35,580 nt of DNA from Rhodospirillales bacterium (GTDB taxonomy: Bacteria > Pseudomonadota > Alphaproteobacteria > Reyranellales > Reyranellaceae), in the NCBI GenBank assembly GCA_016185145.1, contig JACPOB010000197.1, positions 1-35,580 of the forward strand. Direction: 5' to 3'. Positions 15,534 through 23,000 of the stretch are shown piece after piece. The notes beneath the pieces are model-generated. The model had not been told where the DNA came from, did not search any database, and saw only the letters and a list, made by a program, of their open reading frames with translations. Each line of letters starts with the position of its first letter. Positions within the stretch are counted from its first letter, which is position 1. Both the position numbers and the translations under genes were made by a program.

Positions 15534-18500
15534 CTATTCGGCCGCCATCGGCAGCGGGATGGGGGCCGACGCCGGGACCATGGCAGGCTGCGTTGCCGGC
15601 CGCTTGACCCGGAACCAGGCGGCGTAGAGCGCCGGCAGGAACAGGAGGGTGAGGGCGGTCGCCACCAGCAGGCCGCCCATCAGCGCCACCGCCATCGGGC
15701 CCCAGAACACGCTCCGCGAGAGCGGGATCATGGCGAAGATGGCGGTGCCGGCGGTCAGCAGGATGGGCCGGGCGCGGCGCACCGTGGCGTCGATCACGGC
15801 GTCCCAGGCGGAGTGGCCGGCGGCGATGTCCTGGTCGATCTGGTCGACCAGGATCACCGAGTTGCGCATGATCATGCCGGCGAGCGCGATCACGCCCAGC
15901 AGCGAGACGAAGCCGAACGGCTGGTTGAAGGCCAGCAGGAACAGCGACACGCCGATCAGCCCCAGCGGTGCCGTCAGCACGACGAGCGCCAGCTTGGAGA
16001 AGCTCTGCAGCTGCAGCATCAGGAACAGCATCATCAGGAAGACCATGACCGGCATCATCTTGAAGATGGAGCCCTGGCTCTTGGCGCTCTCCTCGCTGTC
16101 GCCGCCGACCTCGATGCGATAGCCAGCCGGCAGCTCGGCGCGCACCGGCGCCAGCGCCTTGTCGATGCGGGCGGCGACGTCGGGACCCTGCACGCCGTCG
16201 ACCACGCCGGCGCGCACGGTCATCAGAAGGTCCTTGTTGCGTCGCCACAGGATCGGCTCCTCGAGCTCGAAGCGCAGAGTGGCGAGCTGGGCGAGCGAGA
16301 CGACGCCGCCGTTGCCGGTGCGCAGGTTGATCGCCTCCAGGCCCTCGACGCTGAGGCGCTCGGCCGGCACGGCGCGGGCCACCACGTCGATCGTCTCGGT
16401 GCGGTCGCGGTACTGCGTCACGGTCACGCCCGACAGCAGCGTCTGCAGCGTGTTGCCCAAGAGCTGCGAATCGACGCCGAGCGCACGCGCCTTGTTCTGG
16501 TCGACCTCGAGCCGCACCGTCTTGGCGAGCTCGTTCCAGTCGAAGTTGATGTCGCGCGTGGCCGGATCGGCCTTGAACACCTGGCGGACCTTCTCAGCGG
16601 CCGCGCGGACCTGCTGGGGATCGTCGCCCAGCACGCGGAACATCACCGGGTAGCTGACCGGCGGGCCGTTCTGCAGGCGCTGCACGCGGGCGCGCACGGC
16701 CTCGAAACCGGTGGCGAACAGGTCGTTCAGCTCGGCGACCACGCGCTCGCGGGCGACGAGGTCCTTGGTCATGACGATGACCTGGCCGAAGTTCGCATTG
16801 GAGAGTTCCGGCACGGTCGGCAGGTAGAAGCGCGGGCTGCCGGCGCCGACATAGGACGTGTAGAAGGCGACGTCGTGGTTCTCGCCCAGCCACTTCTCCA
16901 GGCGGCGCACTTCGCGGTCGGTGGCGGCCCACGAGGCGCCTTGCGCCAGCTTCAGGTCGACGATCAGCTCGGGCCGGTTGGCCGTCGGGAAGAACTGCTT
17001 CTGCACCAGGGTGAAGGCGCCCATCGAGCCGACGAACGCGAGCGCGGTGATCGCGATCGTGGTCTTGCGCCAGGTCACGCACCACACGACCAGCTTGCGG
17101 AACGCGGTGTAGAGCCGGCCGGCATAGGGATCGTGGTGATGGACCTTGGGCGTCGGCAGAAGGTGATAGCCCATCCACGGCGTGAACAGCACGGCCACGA
17201 ACCAGGAGATGATCAGCGACAGGCCGACCACCCAGAAGATCGAGTTGGTGTACTCGCCCGCGCTCGAGCGCGCGAAGCCTACCGGCACGAAGCCGACGGC
17301 GGTGACCAGCGTACCGGTCAGCATGGGGAAGGCGGTCGAGGTGTAGGCGTAGGTCGCGGCCTCGAGCCGGCTCGCGCCCTGTTCGAGCTTCACCATCATC
17401 ATCTCGACGGCGATGATGGCGTCGTCGACCAGCAGGCCAAGCGCAATGATCAGCGCGCCGAGCGAGATGCGCTGGAAGTCGATGCCGAGCAGCAGCATGC
17501 CGACGAAGGTGATGGCCAGCACCAGCGGCACCGACATCGCGACGATGACGCCGGTGCGCACGCCGAGGCTGATGAACGACACGACCAGCACGATGGCCAG
17601 CGCCTCGAGCAGCGAGGAGATGAACTCCTCGAACGACTTGTCGACGACCTCGGGCTGGTTGGCGACGCGATGCACCGTGATGCCGACCGGCAGGTCCTTC
17701 TCGACATTGGCCATCACCGCGTCGAGCGCCTTGCCCAGCGTCTGCACGTTGCCGCCCGGGGCCATGACGACGCCGAGCCCGATCACCGGCCTGCCCTTGA
17801 AGCGCATGGAGATCTGCTGCGGGTCCTGGTAGCCGCGCTTGATCTCGGCAACGTCCGACAGCATCAGCGTGCGGCCGTTGGCGCTGAAGGGCAGGGACGC
17901 CAGCTCTTCGGCGGAGATGGGCGCGCCGTCGACGCGGACCGACACGCGCTCGCCCTTGGTCTCGACCGTTCCGGCGGCGACGATGGCGTTCTGGCGGCGC
18001 ACGACCTCCAGGATCTGGTCGACCGGCACGCCCAGCATGGCGAGCCGCGCGTGGCTGAACTCGATGTAGATCTTCTCGTCCTGCAGGCCGATCAAGTCGG
18101 CCTTGGTGACGTCGGGCACGCGCAGCAGGCGCTGGCGCACGGCCTTGGCGATCTCCTTGACCTCGGCCGGCGAGAAGCCGTCGGCCTCGAAGGCCCAGAT
18201 CAGGCTGTAGGTGTCGCCGTACTCGTCGTTGAAGAACGGCCCGACCACGCCCTGCGGCAGCGAGCCCCTGATGTCGCCGACCTTCTTGCGCACCTGGTAC
18301 CAGAGGTCGGGCACCTTGGCGGGCGGGGTGTCGTCGCGCAGCGAGACGTAGATCACCGTCTCGCCGGGCTTGGTGTAGCTGTTGACGAAATTGAAGTAGG
18401 GCAGCTCCTGCAGCTTGGTCTCGATCTTCTCGGTGACCTGCTGCTCCATCTCGCGCGAGGTGGCGCCCGGCCAGGCGGCCGACACCACCATCTGCTTGAT

Positions 18501-18635
18501 GGTGAAGGGCGGATCCTCGGCGCGGCCGAGATTGAAGAAGGCGTACACGCCGGCCGCGACCAGGGCGATCATGAAGAACACGGTCAGCGTGCTGTACTTC
18601 AGCGCCAGCGCCGACAGGTTGGTGCGCGTGGTCAT
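15534..18635 (-). CDS. RND multidrug efflux pump permease subunit (AcrB/HAE1-type)
   Basis: A 1033-residue inner-membrane proton-driven efflux transporter. The first membrane segment follows LALKYSTLTVFFMIALVAAGVYAFF. The periplasmic pore domain includes DPPFTIKQMVVSAAWPGATSREMEQQVT, typical of RND pumps. The membrane proton-relay aspartates Asp404/Asp405 are in GLLVDDAIIAVEMM, and the second half repeats the architecture (about 12 membrane helices in all). The ATG at 18635 has GGGGAGAG upstream; in-frame codons further up cross a repeat element and were rejected. The adaptor lies upstream on the same strand, separated by 107 bases containing copy B of the structured repeat. No outer-membrane factor gene is present, so a TolC-like partner must be elsewhere. 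Drug specificity cannot be inferred. Confidence 0.95.
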   Translation of the reverse strand: MTTRTNLSALALKYSTLTVFFMIALVAAGVYAFFNLGRAEDPPFTIKQMVVSAAWPGATSREMEQQVTEKIETKLQELPYFNFVNSYTKPGETVIYVSLRDDTPPAKVPDLWYQVRKKVGDIRGSLPQGVVGPFFNDEYGDTYSLIWAFEADGFSPAEVKEIAKAVRQRLLRVPDVTKADLIGLQDEKIYIEFSHARLAMLGVPVDQILEVVRRQNAIVAAGTVETKGERVSVRVDGAPISAEELASLPFSANGRTLMLSDVAEIKRGYQDPQQISMRFKGRPVIGLGVVMAPGGNVQTLGKALDAVMANVEKDLPVGITVHRVANQPEVVDKSFEEFISSLLEALAIVLVVSFISLGVRTGVIVAMSVPLVLAITFVGMLLLGIDFQRISLGALIIALGLLVDDAIIAVEMMMVKLEQGASRLEAATYAYTSTAFPMLTGTLVTAVGFVPVGFARSSAGEYTNSIFWVVGLSLIISWFVAVLFTPWMGYHLLPTPKVHHHDPYAGRLYTAFRKLVVWCVTWRKTTIAITALAFVGSMGAFTLVQKQFFPTANRPELIVDLKLAQGASWAATDREVRRLEKWLGENHDVAFYTSYVGAGSPRFYLPTVPELSNANFGQVIVMTKDLVARERVVAELNDLFATGFEAVRARVQRLQNGPPVSYPVMFRVLGDDPQQVRAAAEKVRQVFKADPATRDINFDWNELAKTVRLEVDQNKARALGVDSQLLGNTLQTLLSGVTVTQYRDRTETIDVVARAVPAERLSVEGLEAINLRTGNGGVVSLAQLATLRFELEEPILWRRNKDLLMTVRAGVVDGVQGPDVAARIDKALAPVRAELPAGYRIEVGGDSEESAKSQGSIFKMMPVMVFLMMLFLMLQLQSFSKLALVVLTAPLGLIGVSLFLLAFNQPFGFVSLLGVIALAGMIMRNSVILVDQIDQDIAAGHSAWDAVIDATVRRARPILLTAGTAIFAMIPLSRSVFWGPMAVALMGGLLVATALTLLFLPALYAAWFRVKRPATQPAMVPASAPIPLPMAAE

Positions 18636-18647
18636 GAGTCTCTCCCC

Positions 18648-18735
18648 GTCTTGCCGGAGCGCGGGCCTCCAGGCCCGCTCATGTGGTCGTTCCTGCGACG
18701 AAGATGCGGACCTGGAGGTCCGCGCTCCGGCAAGA
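18648..18735. repeat. Inverted repeat copy B, inside the efflux operon
   Basis: The left arm starts GTCTTGCCGGAGCGCGGG at 18648; the right arm ends CGCTCCGGCAAGAC at 18735. Inner hairpins are GCGGGCCT/AGGCCCGC on the left and GCGGACCT/AGGTCCGC on the right, the latter differing by a paired G-to-A and C-to-T change. The element fills the gap between the adaptor stop and the pump start, where a transcript hairpin could alter stability or pump translation. Confidence 0.88.
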
Positions 18736-18742
18736 CATTGGA

Positions 18743-19891
18743 CTAGCGCGAGGCCTGCATCTGTGCGGGCACGGGCTTCACCTTCTGCCCGGCCTCGAGC
18801 TTGTGGACGCCGGCCGTGGCGATCAGCTCGCCGTTCTTGACGCCCGAGGCGATGGCGGCGGTCTCGTCGCGCCAGCGCGCAATGGTGACGGTGCGCAGGG
18901 CCACGGTGCCGCTCTCCTTGTCGACCACCCACACGGCGGGCTGCGTGCCGCGCTGGAAGATCGCCGACAGGGGCACCTCGGCGACGGTCTGGGCATCCGG
19001 CCGCTCGAACGCCAAGGTCGCGGTCATGCCGAGCCCGATGAAAGCAGGCTGCTCGATCACGCTGAAGCGCGCCGGATAGGTCCGCGTCATCGGATCGGCG
19101 CTGGGCGAGAGCTCACGCAGGCGCACGGAATAGCGATGGCCCGGATCGGACCACAATTCGAAGCTGGCGGCGCGCGCTTCGCGCACGGTCTTCAGCCGGT
19201 GCTCGGGCACGCCCACCACGATTTCGAGCTCGTCGGTGCGCGCCACGCGCACGACGCCCTGACCCTGTGCCATCACCTGACCGACCTCGGCCTGCACGGC
19301 CGTCACGACGCCGTCGGTGTCGGCGCGCAGCTCGGTATAGGCAAGGTTGTTCTCGGCTGAAGCGAGCTGACTCCTGGCCTGCTCGACACGGGCCTGGGCC
19401 GTGGCAGCGAGCGACTGGCGCTGCTCCATCGTCTGCGCCGTGAACACCGCGGTGCCGCGCAGGTTGAGGTAGCGCTCATGGTCGGCCTTGGCGCGCGCAT
19501 AGTCCGCTTCGGCCGAGGCCAGCGCCGCACGGGCATTGTCGACGGCCAGGCGATAGTCGGCGGGATCGAGTTGCGCGATCAGGTCGCCGGGCTTGACGGT
19601 GGTGCCGACATCGACGGCGCGGGCGACGATCTTGCCGGCGACGCGGAAGCCCAGATTGCTCTCGATACGCGGCACAATGGTGCCGGCCAGCACCAGCGAC
19701 TGGCTGCGGCGCTGATAGGCGATTTCCACCACCCGCGCCGGGCGGACCGTCGGCTCATTGGCGGCCACAGGCCGCGAGGCATTGGCGGTCCAGGAAAGGG
19801 CGGCAAAGCCGGCGGCAGCGCCGGCGCCCAGGACGATAACGACTGCTTTGAACGGAACCTTGCCGAGGAACTGGGCGTACGGAACACGCAT
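18743..19891 (-). CDS. RND efflux periplasmic adaptor (membrane fusion protein)
   Basis: A 382-residue adaptor that links an RND pump to an outer-membrane channel. An N-terminal hydrophobic segment (VVIVLGAGAAAGFAAL, about 14-30) anchors it. The lipoyl half-motif appears in NLGFRVAGKIVARAVDVGTTVKPGDLIAQLDPADY, followed by an Ala/Gln-rich alpha-helical hairpin (ARAALASAEADYARAKAD through ARVEQARSQLASAENN) and the second lipoyl half (LRADTDGVVTAVQAEVGQVMAQG). Beta-barrel and membrane-proximal domains complete it. There is no lipobox cysteine. The ATG at 19891 is chosen, with GGAAGG upstream; a TTG six codons earlier is less likely. It is first in the operon and divergent from the TetR gene over a palindrome-rich gap. 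Confidence 0.94.
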   Translation of the reverse strand: MRVPYAQFLGKVPFKAVVIVLGAGAAAGFAALSWTANASRPVAANEPTVRPARVVEIAYQRRSQSLVLAGTIVPRIESNLGFRVAGKIVARAVDVGTTVKPGDLIAQLDPADYRLAVDNARAALASAEADYARAKADHERYLNLRGTAVFTAQTMEQRQSLAATAQARVEQARSQLASAENNLAYTELRADTDGVVTAVQAEVGQVMAQGQGVVRVARTDELEIVVGVPEHRLKTVREARAASFELWSDPGHRYSVRLRELSPSADPMTRTYPARFSVIEQPAFIGLGMTATLAFERPDAQTVAEVPLSAIFQRGTQPAVWVVDKESGTVALRTVTIARWRDETAAIASGVKNGELIATAGVHKLEAGQKVKPVPAQMQASR

Positions 19892-19918
19892 GGCTAACCG
19901 TCCTTCCAAGGTTTACAC

Positions 19919-19976
19919 TGTTCAGAAGGCCACCTGAACAATGTTAACTGAACATTGATAAGTTATCGGCGTTCAG
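19919..19976. promoter_or_regulatory. Predicted TetR operator cluster, four GTTCAG half-sites
   Basis: Between the divergent efflux and TetR genes are TGTTCAG (19919-19925), CTGAACA (19934-19940), CTGAACA (19948-19954) and GTTCAG (19971-19976). The first two form an inverted repeat with an 8-base spacer. AATGTT (19940-19945) and AACATT (19951-19956) make an overlapping second palindrome. Placement and symmetry fit an operator bound by the adjacent TetR protein, controlling both directions. Binding itself is inferred. Confidence 0.7.
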
Positions 19977-20004
19977 ATAAGAGTCAAGTGGAAGGAGATT
20001 GTTT

Positions 20005-20667
20005 TTGACAGGGTTCTCGACCGTGTTGCCGGCCGGCCGCAAACGCCGTGGCGAGGGCCATACCCGCCGGGAGGAGATCCTCCAGGCCGCCAAGAGGCTG
20101 TTCCTGGAGCAGGGTTACGAGTCGACCACGATACGTCGCATCGCCGATCGCGTCGGCATTTCCGCGCCGGCCCTGTACCTCTATTTCAAGGACAAGGACG
20201 AGCTGCTGCTGGCGCTGTGCGATCTCACGTTCGCCCACCTGATGGAAGCGGTCGACGAGATCGAGAAGACGGTGAGCGATCCACTGGAGCGGGTCCGCCG
20301 CTTCGGCGAAGCCTATGTCCGCTTCGGCCTCAGCCATCCCGACGAGTACCGGCTGGTGTTCATGGGCGTCCATATCCCCGAAGCGATCCGCAAGACCGGC
20401 CACAAGGCCACGACCGACGATCCGACGAAGCCCGGGGTGGGCGGCGCACTGGTGTTCAAGCGCTTGCTGACGATCCTGGGCGAGGCCCAGGCGTCAGGCA
20501 CAAAGCTCAAATATCCCACCGACACTTGCGGCGAGCTGTGCTGGATGGGCCTTCATGGCCTGGTCTCGGCCTTCATCGTGAAGCCCGAGTTCCCGTGGTC
20601 GGATCGCGAACTGCTGATCAGCGGCATGCTCGACATCCATCTCAAGGGCATCCTGGGCGAAAACTGA
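20005..20667 (+). CDS. TetR/AcrR family transcriptional regulator
   Basis: A 220-residue repressor-type regulator. The TetR N-terminal DNA-binding domain is clear: HTRREEILQAAKRLFLEQGYESTTIRRIADRVGISAPALYLYFKDKDELLLAL, with the helix-turn-helix around residues 39-60. The C-terminal ligand-binding domain (about 80-220) resembles the WHG-type TetR C-terminal domains (SHPDEYRLVFMG). The start is TTG at 20005, because AAGGAG at 19992-19997 sits 7 bases upstream. A TTG at 19999 is too close to that site and no ATG is available upstream. It is divergent from the RND adaptor and probably represses the pump and itself. Its stop is only 3 bases from the convergent TMEM43-family gene. Confidence 0.92.
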   Translation: MTGFSTVLPAGRKRRGEGHTRREEILQAAKRLFLEQGYESTTIRRIADRVGISAPALYLYFKDKDELLLALCDLTFAHLMEAVDEIEKTVSDPLERVRRFGEAYVRFGLSHPDEYRLVFMGVHIPEAIRKTGHKATTDDPTKPGVGGALVFKRLLTILGEAQASGTKLKYPTDTCGELCWMGLHGLVSAFIVKPEFPWSDRELLISGMLDIHLKGILGEN

Positions 20668-20670
20668 GTC

Positions 20671-21852
20671 TCAGGCCGGCGCCGTCTTCTGTACGACATG
20701 CCGGCGCGCCAGCCGCGTCAGGCCCCAGGTGGCAAGGCCACCCGCGATCAGCACGGCGATGCCGACCAGCGGCCTGTACCACAACCAGCCGATCGCGATG
20801 ACGACCGGCGCGATTGCGGCCGTACACAGCAGCGCCACCAGCCCGGTGCCGGCGCGGATGATGTCGCCCAGGATCGGGATGACGTCGCCCGCCACGCCGA
20901 GCGGGCGCAGGATCAGACCAAATCCCACCAGCATCACGATCACGCCGACGCCGCGCAGGAGCCAGGTGAAGGTGACGTTCTCGTCCTGCGCCGCCTTGAA
21001 CATTGCCGCGGCCGGAACCTCGCCGGCCGCGATCAGCTCGACGGTCGTGCCGCTATGGGTCGGGAAGGGCACGAACGACGTGCCTGACTGCGCTGCCACC
21101 ACGCTCGCCTTCTGCAGCGGCACCTCGGAGAACGACACACGCATGTCGCCGATGGCCGGCTGCTGCGGGTCGCGCCCGACGTAGAGGACGCCGTCCATGA
21201 CGGTGACCGGCTTGTTGACACGGATCTGCAACGCATTGGCCTGATGGTCGGTCGCCGGCAGGAGCTTGGGCTCGCCGAAGCCGCGTAGCAGGGAATCGGG
21301 CATGGCGAAGCCGCCGAGCCGCGTGCCGGCGGCCAGCGTCTCGCGCGACTGATAAGGCATCGCGGGATTGGTATGGCCACGCGACTCCCGGAAGCGGTCG
21401 GACTCGATCGGCTTGTCGGACCAGGCGCGCACGTATTTGTAGGTGGTGGTGCGCTCCTCGCCGCCGCCGAGCTTGGTGCGCGTCTCCGTCTGCTCCTCCT
21501 GCTTCCACTGGTACATCTCGACTTGGCGCACCAGGCGCACACCACGCGTACGGACGGCGAAGTCGGGATCGGCGATGGGCCCGCCCGTGGTCAGCTCGCC
21601 GGTGACGTGGATCAGCCGGCCGTTGTTGCTGGCATCGATGTGGTCGGGCGGGACACTGCGCACGATGCCGGCCCCTTCGGTCAGGCCCTGCGCCGTCTTG
21701 ATGGCGCGGCCCTCGTTCCAGAACAGCAACACGACGGAGGCGACGATCGCCACGAGGCCGAACAGCACGCCCATGAACGCCTGGCCGAGCCGCTGCAGCC
21801 ACGACGTCGAGGTGACCTCGGTGACCTGGCTGACGCCTTCATCTTCCGCCAT
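20671..21852 (-). CDS. TMEM43 family membrane protein
   Basis: A 393-residue protein matching the TMEM43 (DUF1625) family. An N-terminal membrane helix (about 23-45, AFMGVLFGLVAIVASVVLLFWNEGRA, with the family motif WNEGRA) is followed by a long soluble domain (about 50-295; GRLIHVTGEL, RLVRQVEMYQWKQEE). Three closely spaced C-terminal helices (about 297-385) complete the topology. Bacterial members are uncharacterised; the human homologue is an inner nuclear membrane/ER protein. GVARSV-like nucleotide motifs are absent, so an enzymatic role is not suggested. The ATG at 21852 is the first in frame. It is convergent with the TetR gene and probably monocistronic or joined to the dioxygenase 27 bases upstream. 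Confidence 0.88.
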   Translation of the reverse strand: MAEDEGVSQVTEVTSTSWLQRLGQAFMGVLFGLVAIVASVVLLFWNEGRAIKTAQGLTEGAGIVRSVPPDHIDASNNGRLIHVTGELTTGGPIADPDFAVRTRGVRLVRQVEMYQWKQEEQTETRTKLGGGEERTTTYKYVRAWSDKPIESDRFRESRGHTNPAMPYQSRETLAAGTRLGGFAMPDSLLRGFGEPKLLPATDHQANALQIRVNKPVTVMDGVLYVGRDPQQPAIGDMRVSFSEVPLQKASVVAAQSGTSFVPFPTHSGTTVELIAAGEVPAAAMFKAAQDENVTFTWLLRGVGVIVMLVGFGLILRPLGVAGDVIPILGDIIRAGTGLVALLCTAAIAPVVIAIGWLWYRPLVGIAVLIAGGLATWGLTRLARRHVVQKTAPA

Positions 21853-21879
21853 CAGTTGCTCCCCGCAGACGGGAGCAGA

Positions 21880-22683
21880 TTAACCACGAGGCCAGACGCG
21901 CGGAAAGAGTTCGCAGGTCATCGGCGCGCCAGCCCCGAGGTCGGGCTTATAAGGGAACTGGAAGGTCCCCGGCCGCGGGTCGTAGCGCGCATCGTCGCCG
22001 GTGTAGCGCAGCGATAGGCCGCGACGGCGCGCGTCCGGCGTGTCGTTGCCCGGTGCGCCGTGCACGATCATGGCGTGGAACACCAGGCAGTCGCCCGGCG
22101 CCATCGTCCACCAGCGGATGTCGTACTTCGAACGATCGGCATCGATGTCGGGGATCCGCGCCAGGTCGCTCGAGGTGAACTTGACCTCGTGGCCCTTGCG
22201 GAACGGGGTCGGCCGATAACTGATGCCCCAGCGGTGGGAGCCGGCCACGAACTCGACGGCGCCGTTGCTGCGGTCGATATCGTCGAGCGCGATCCATACC
22301 GACGTGACCTGCCAACCCTTGACCGGCCAGTAGGGCTGGTCCTGGTGCCACGGCGTAGGATGCGCGGTGCCCGGCTCCTTCACGAAGAGCTGGTCGTAGA
22401 AAAAGTCGGCCGAGGCCGAGCCCATCAGTTGAGCGGCGATGGCGGGCGCGGGGGAGTCGAGCGCGGCGGCGCGGAACTCCGGATCGTGCCGCCACATGTA
22501 CATGTCGCCGAAGAAGCGGCCCGTGCTGCTGCCTTCGGCGAAGTTGGTCGCGTGCGGTCCGGGCGAGGCGAGGTCGCGCTCGACTGCGGCGCGCATGCGC
22601 TCGACCCAGGCGGGGTCGAACGCGGCGCGCAGGCAGACGACGCCGTCGCGGTCGTAGGCGGCGATGTCGGTGTCGGTAATCAA
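21880..22683 (-). CDS. Phytanoyl-CoA dioxygenase (PhyH) family protein
   Basis: A 267-residue Fe(II)/2-oxoglutarate oxygenase. Metal ligands are His113 and Asp115 in PWHQDQPYWP and His208 in MIVHGAPGND, with Arg226 in GLSLRYTGDD as the 2-oxoglutarate anchor. SNGAVEFVAGSHRWG and MAPGDCLVFH are family motifs. PhyH proteins hydroxylate a C-H bond in acyl-CoAs or small molecules; this bacterial branch has no known substrate. The start is TTG at 22683, overlapping the preceding stop as TTGA, and gives MITDTDIAAYDRDGVVCL, the standard N-terminus; no ATG lies near. Translation probably depends on coupling to the upstream ABM gene. Confidence 0.9.
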   Translation of the reverse strand: MITDTDIAAYDRDGVVCLRAAFDPAWVERMRAAVERDLASPGPHATNFAEGSSTGRFFGDMYMWRHDPEFRAAALDSPAPAIAAQLMGSASADFFYDQLFVKEPGTAHPTPWHQDQPYWPVKGWQVTSVWIALDDIDRSNGAVEFVAGSHRWGISYRPTPFRKGHEVKFTSSDLARIPDIDADRSKYDIRWWTMAPGDCLVFHAMIVHGAPGNDTPDARRRGLSLRYTGDDARYDPRPGTFQFPYKPDLGAGAPMTCELFPRVWPRG

Positions 22684-22982
22684 GCGTTCTGCAGGACGTG
22701 GACCTTGCGATCGGCCAGGAGGTCCTTGTTCTTGGCGGCGTAGGCCTTCATGTGCTCCGAGGCGCCGTGCGCCTTGAGATCATCCATGGTCGCCCACTTC
22801 TCGATGACGACGAAGGTGTCCGCCCCGAACTTCGCGAACGGGCCGCCGTCCGTGTCGACCGTGGCGCCGTATTCGATGCAGCCCTTCTCGGCATGCACGG
22901 CCGGCACGTTGGCCTTGAAGTTCTTCAGGACTTCGTCCCGCTTGCCAGGCTTGGCGGTGATGATGGCGACGACGTGGATCAT
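22680..22982 (-). CDS. ABM-domain putative quinol monooxygenase
   Basis: A 100-residue antibiotic-biosynthesis-monooxygenase (ABM) domain protein of the YgiN type: MIHVVAIITAKPGKRDEVLKNF, then EKGCIEYGATVDTDG and TFVVIEKWATMDDLKAHGASEHMKAY. These cofactor-free dimers of ferredoxin-like folds oxidise quinols or related aromatics, or act as small ligand-binding proteins. The ATG at 22982 has GGAGGAGAC upstream, a strong ribosome-binding site. The gene overlaps the PhyH-family gene by four bases, indicating a two-gene operon. Confidence 0.9.
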   Translation of the reverse strand: MIHVVAIITAKPGKRDEVLKNFKANVPAVHAEKGCIEYGATVDTDGGPFAKFGADTFVVIEKWATMDDLKAHGASEHMKAYAAKNKDLLADRKVHVLQNA

Positions 22983-23000
22983 GATGTCTCCTCCTGAATT

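Noticed and set aside
15480..18746. A 1088-codon plus-strand frame across the RND pump
   Set aside because: It is antisense to an intact RND transporter, is extremely rich in His/Arg/Gln/Asp, and passes through the repeat element.
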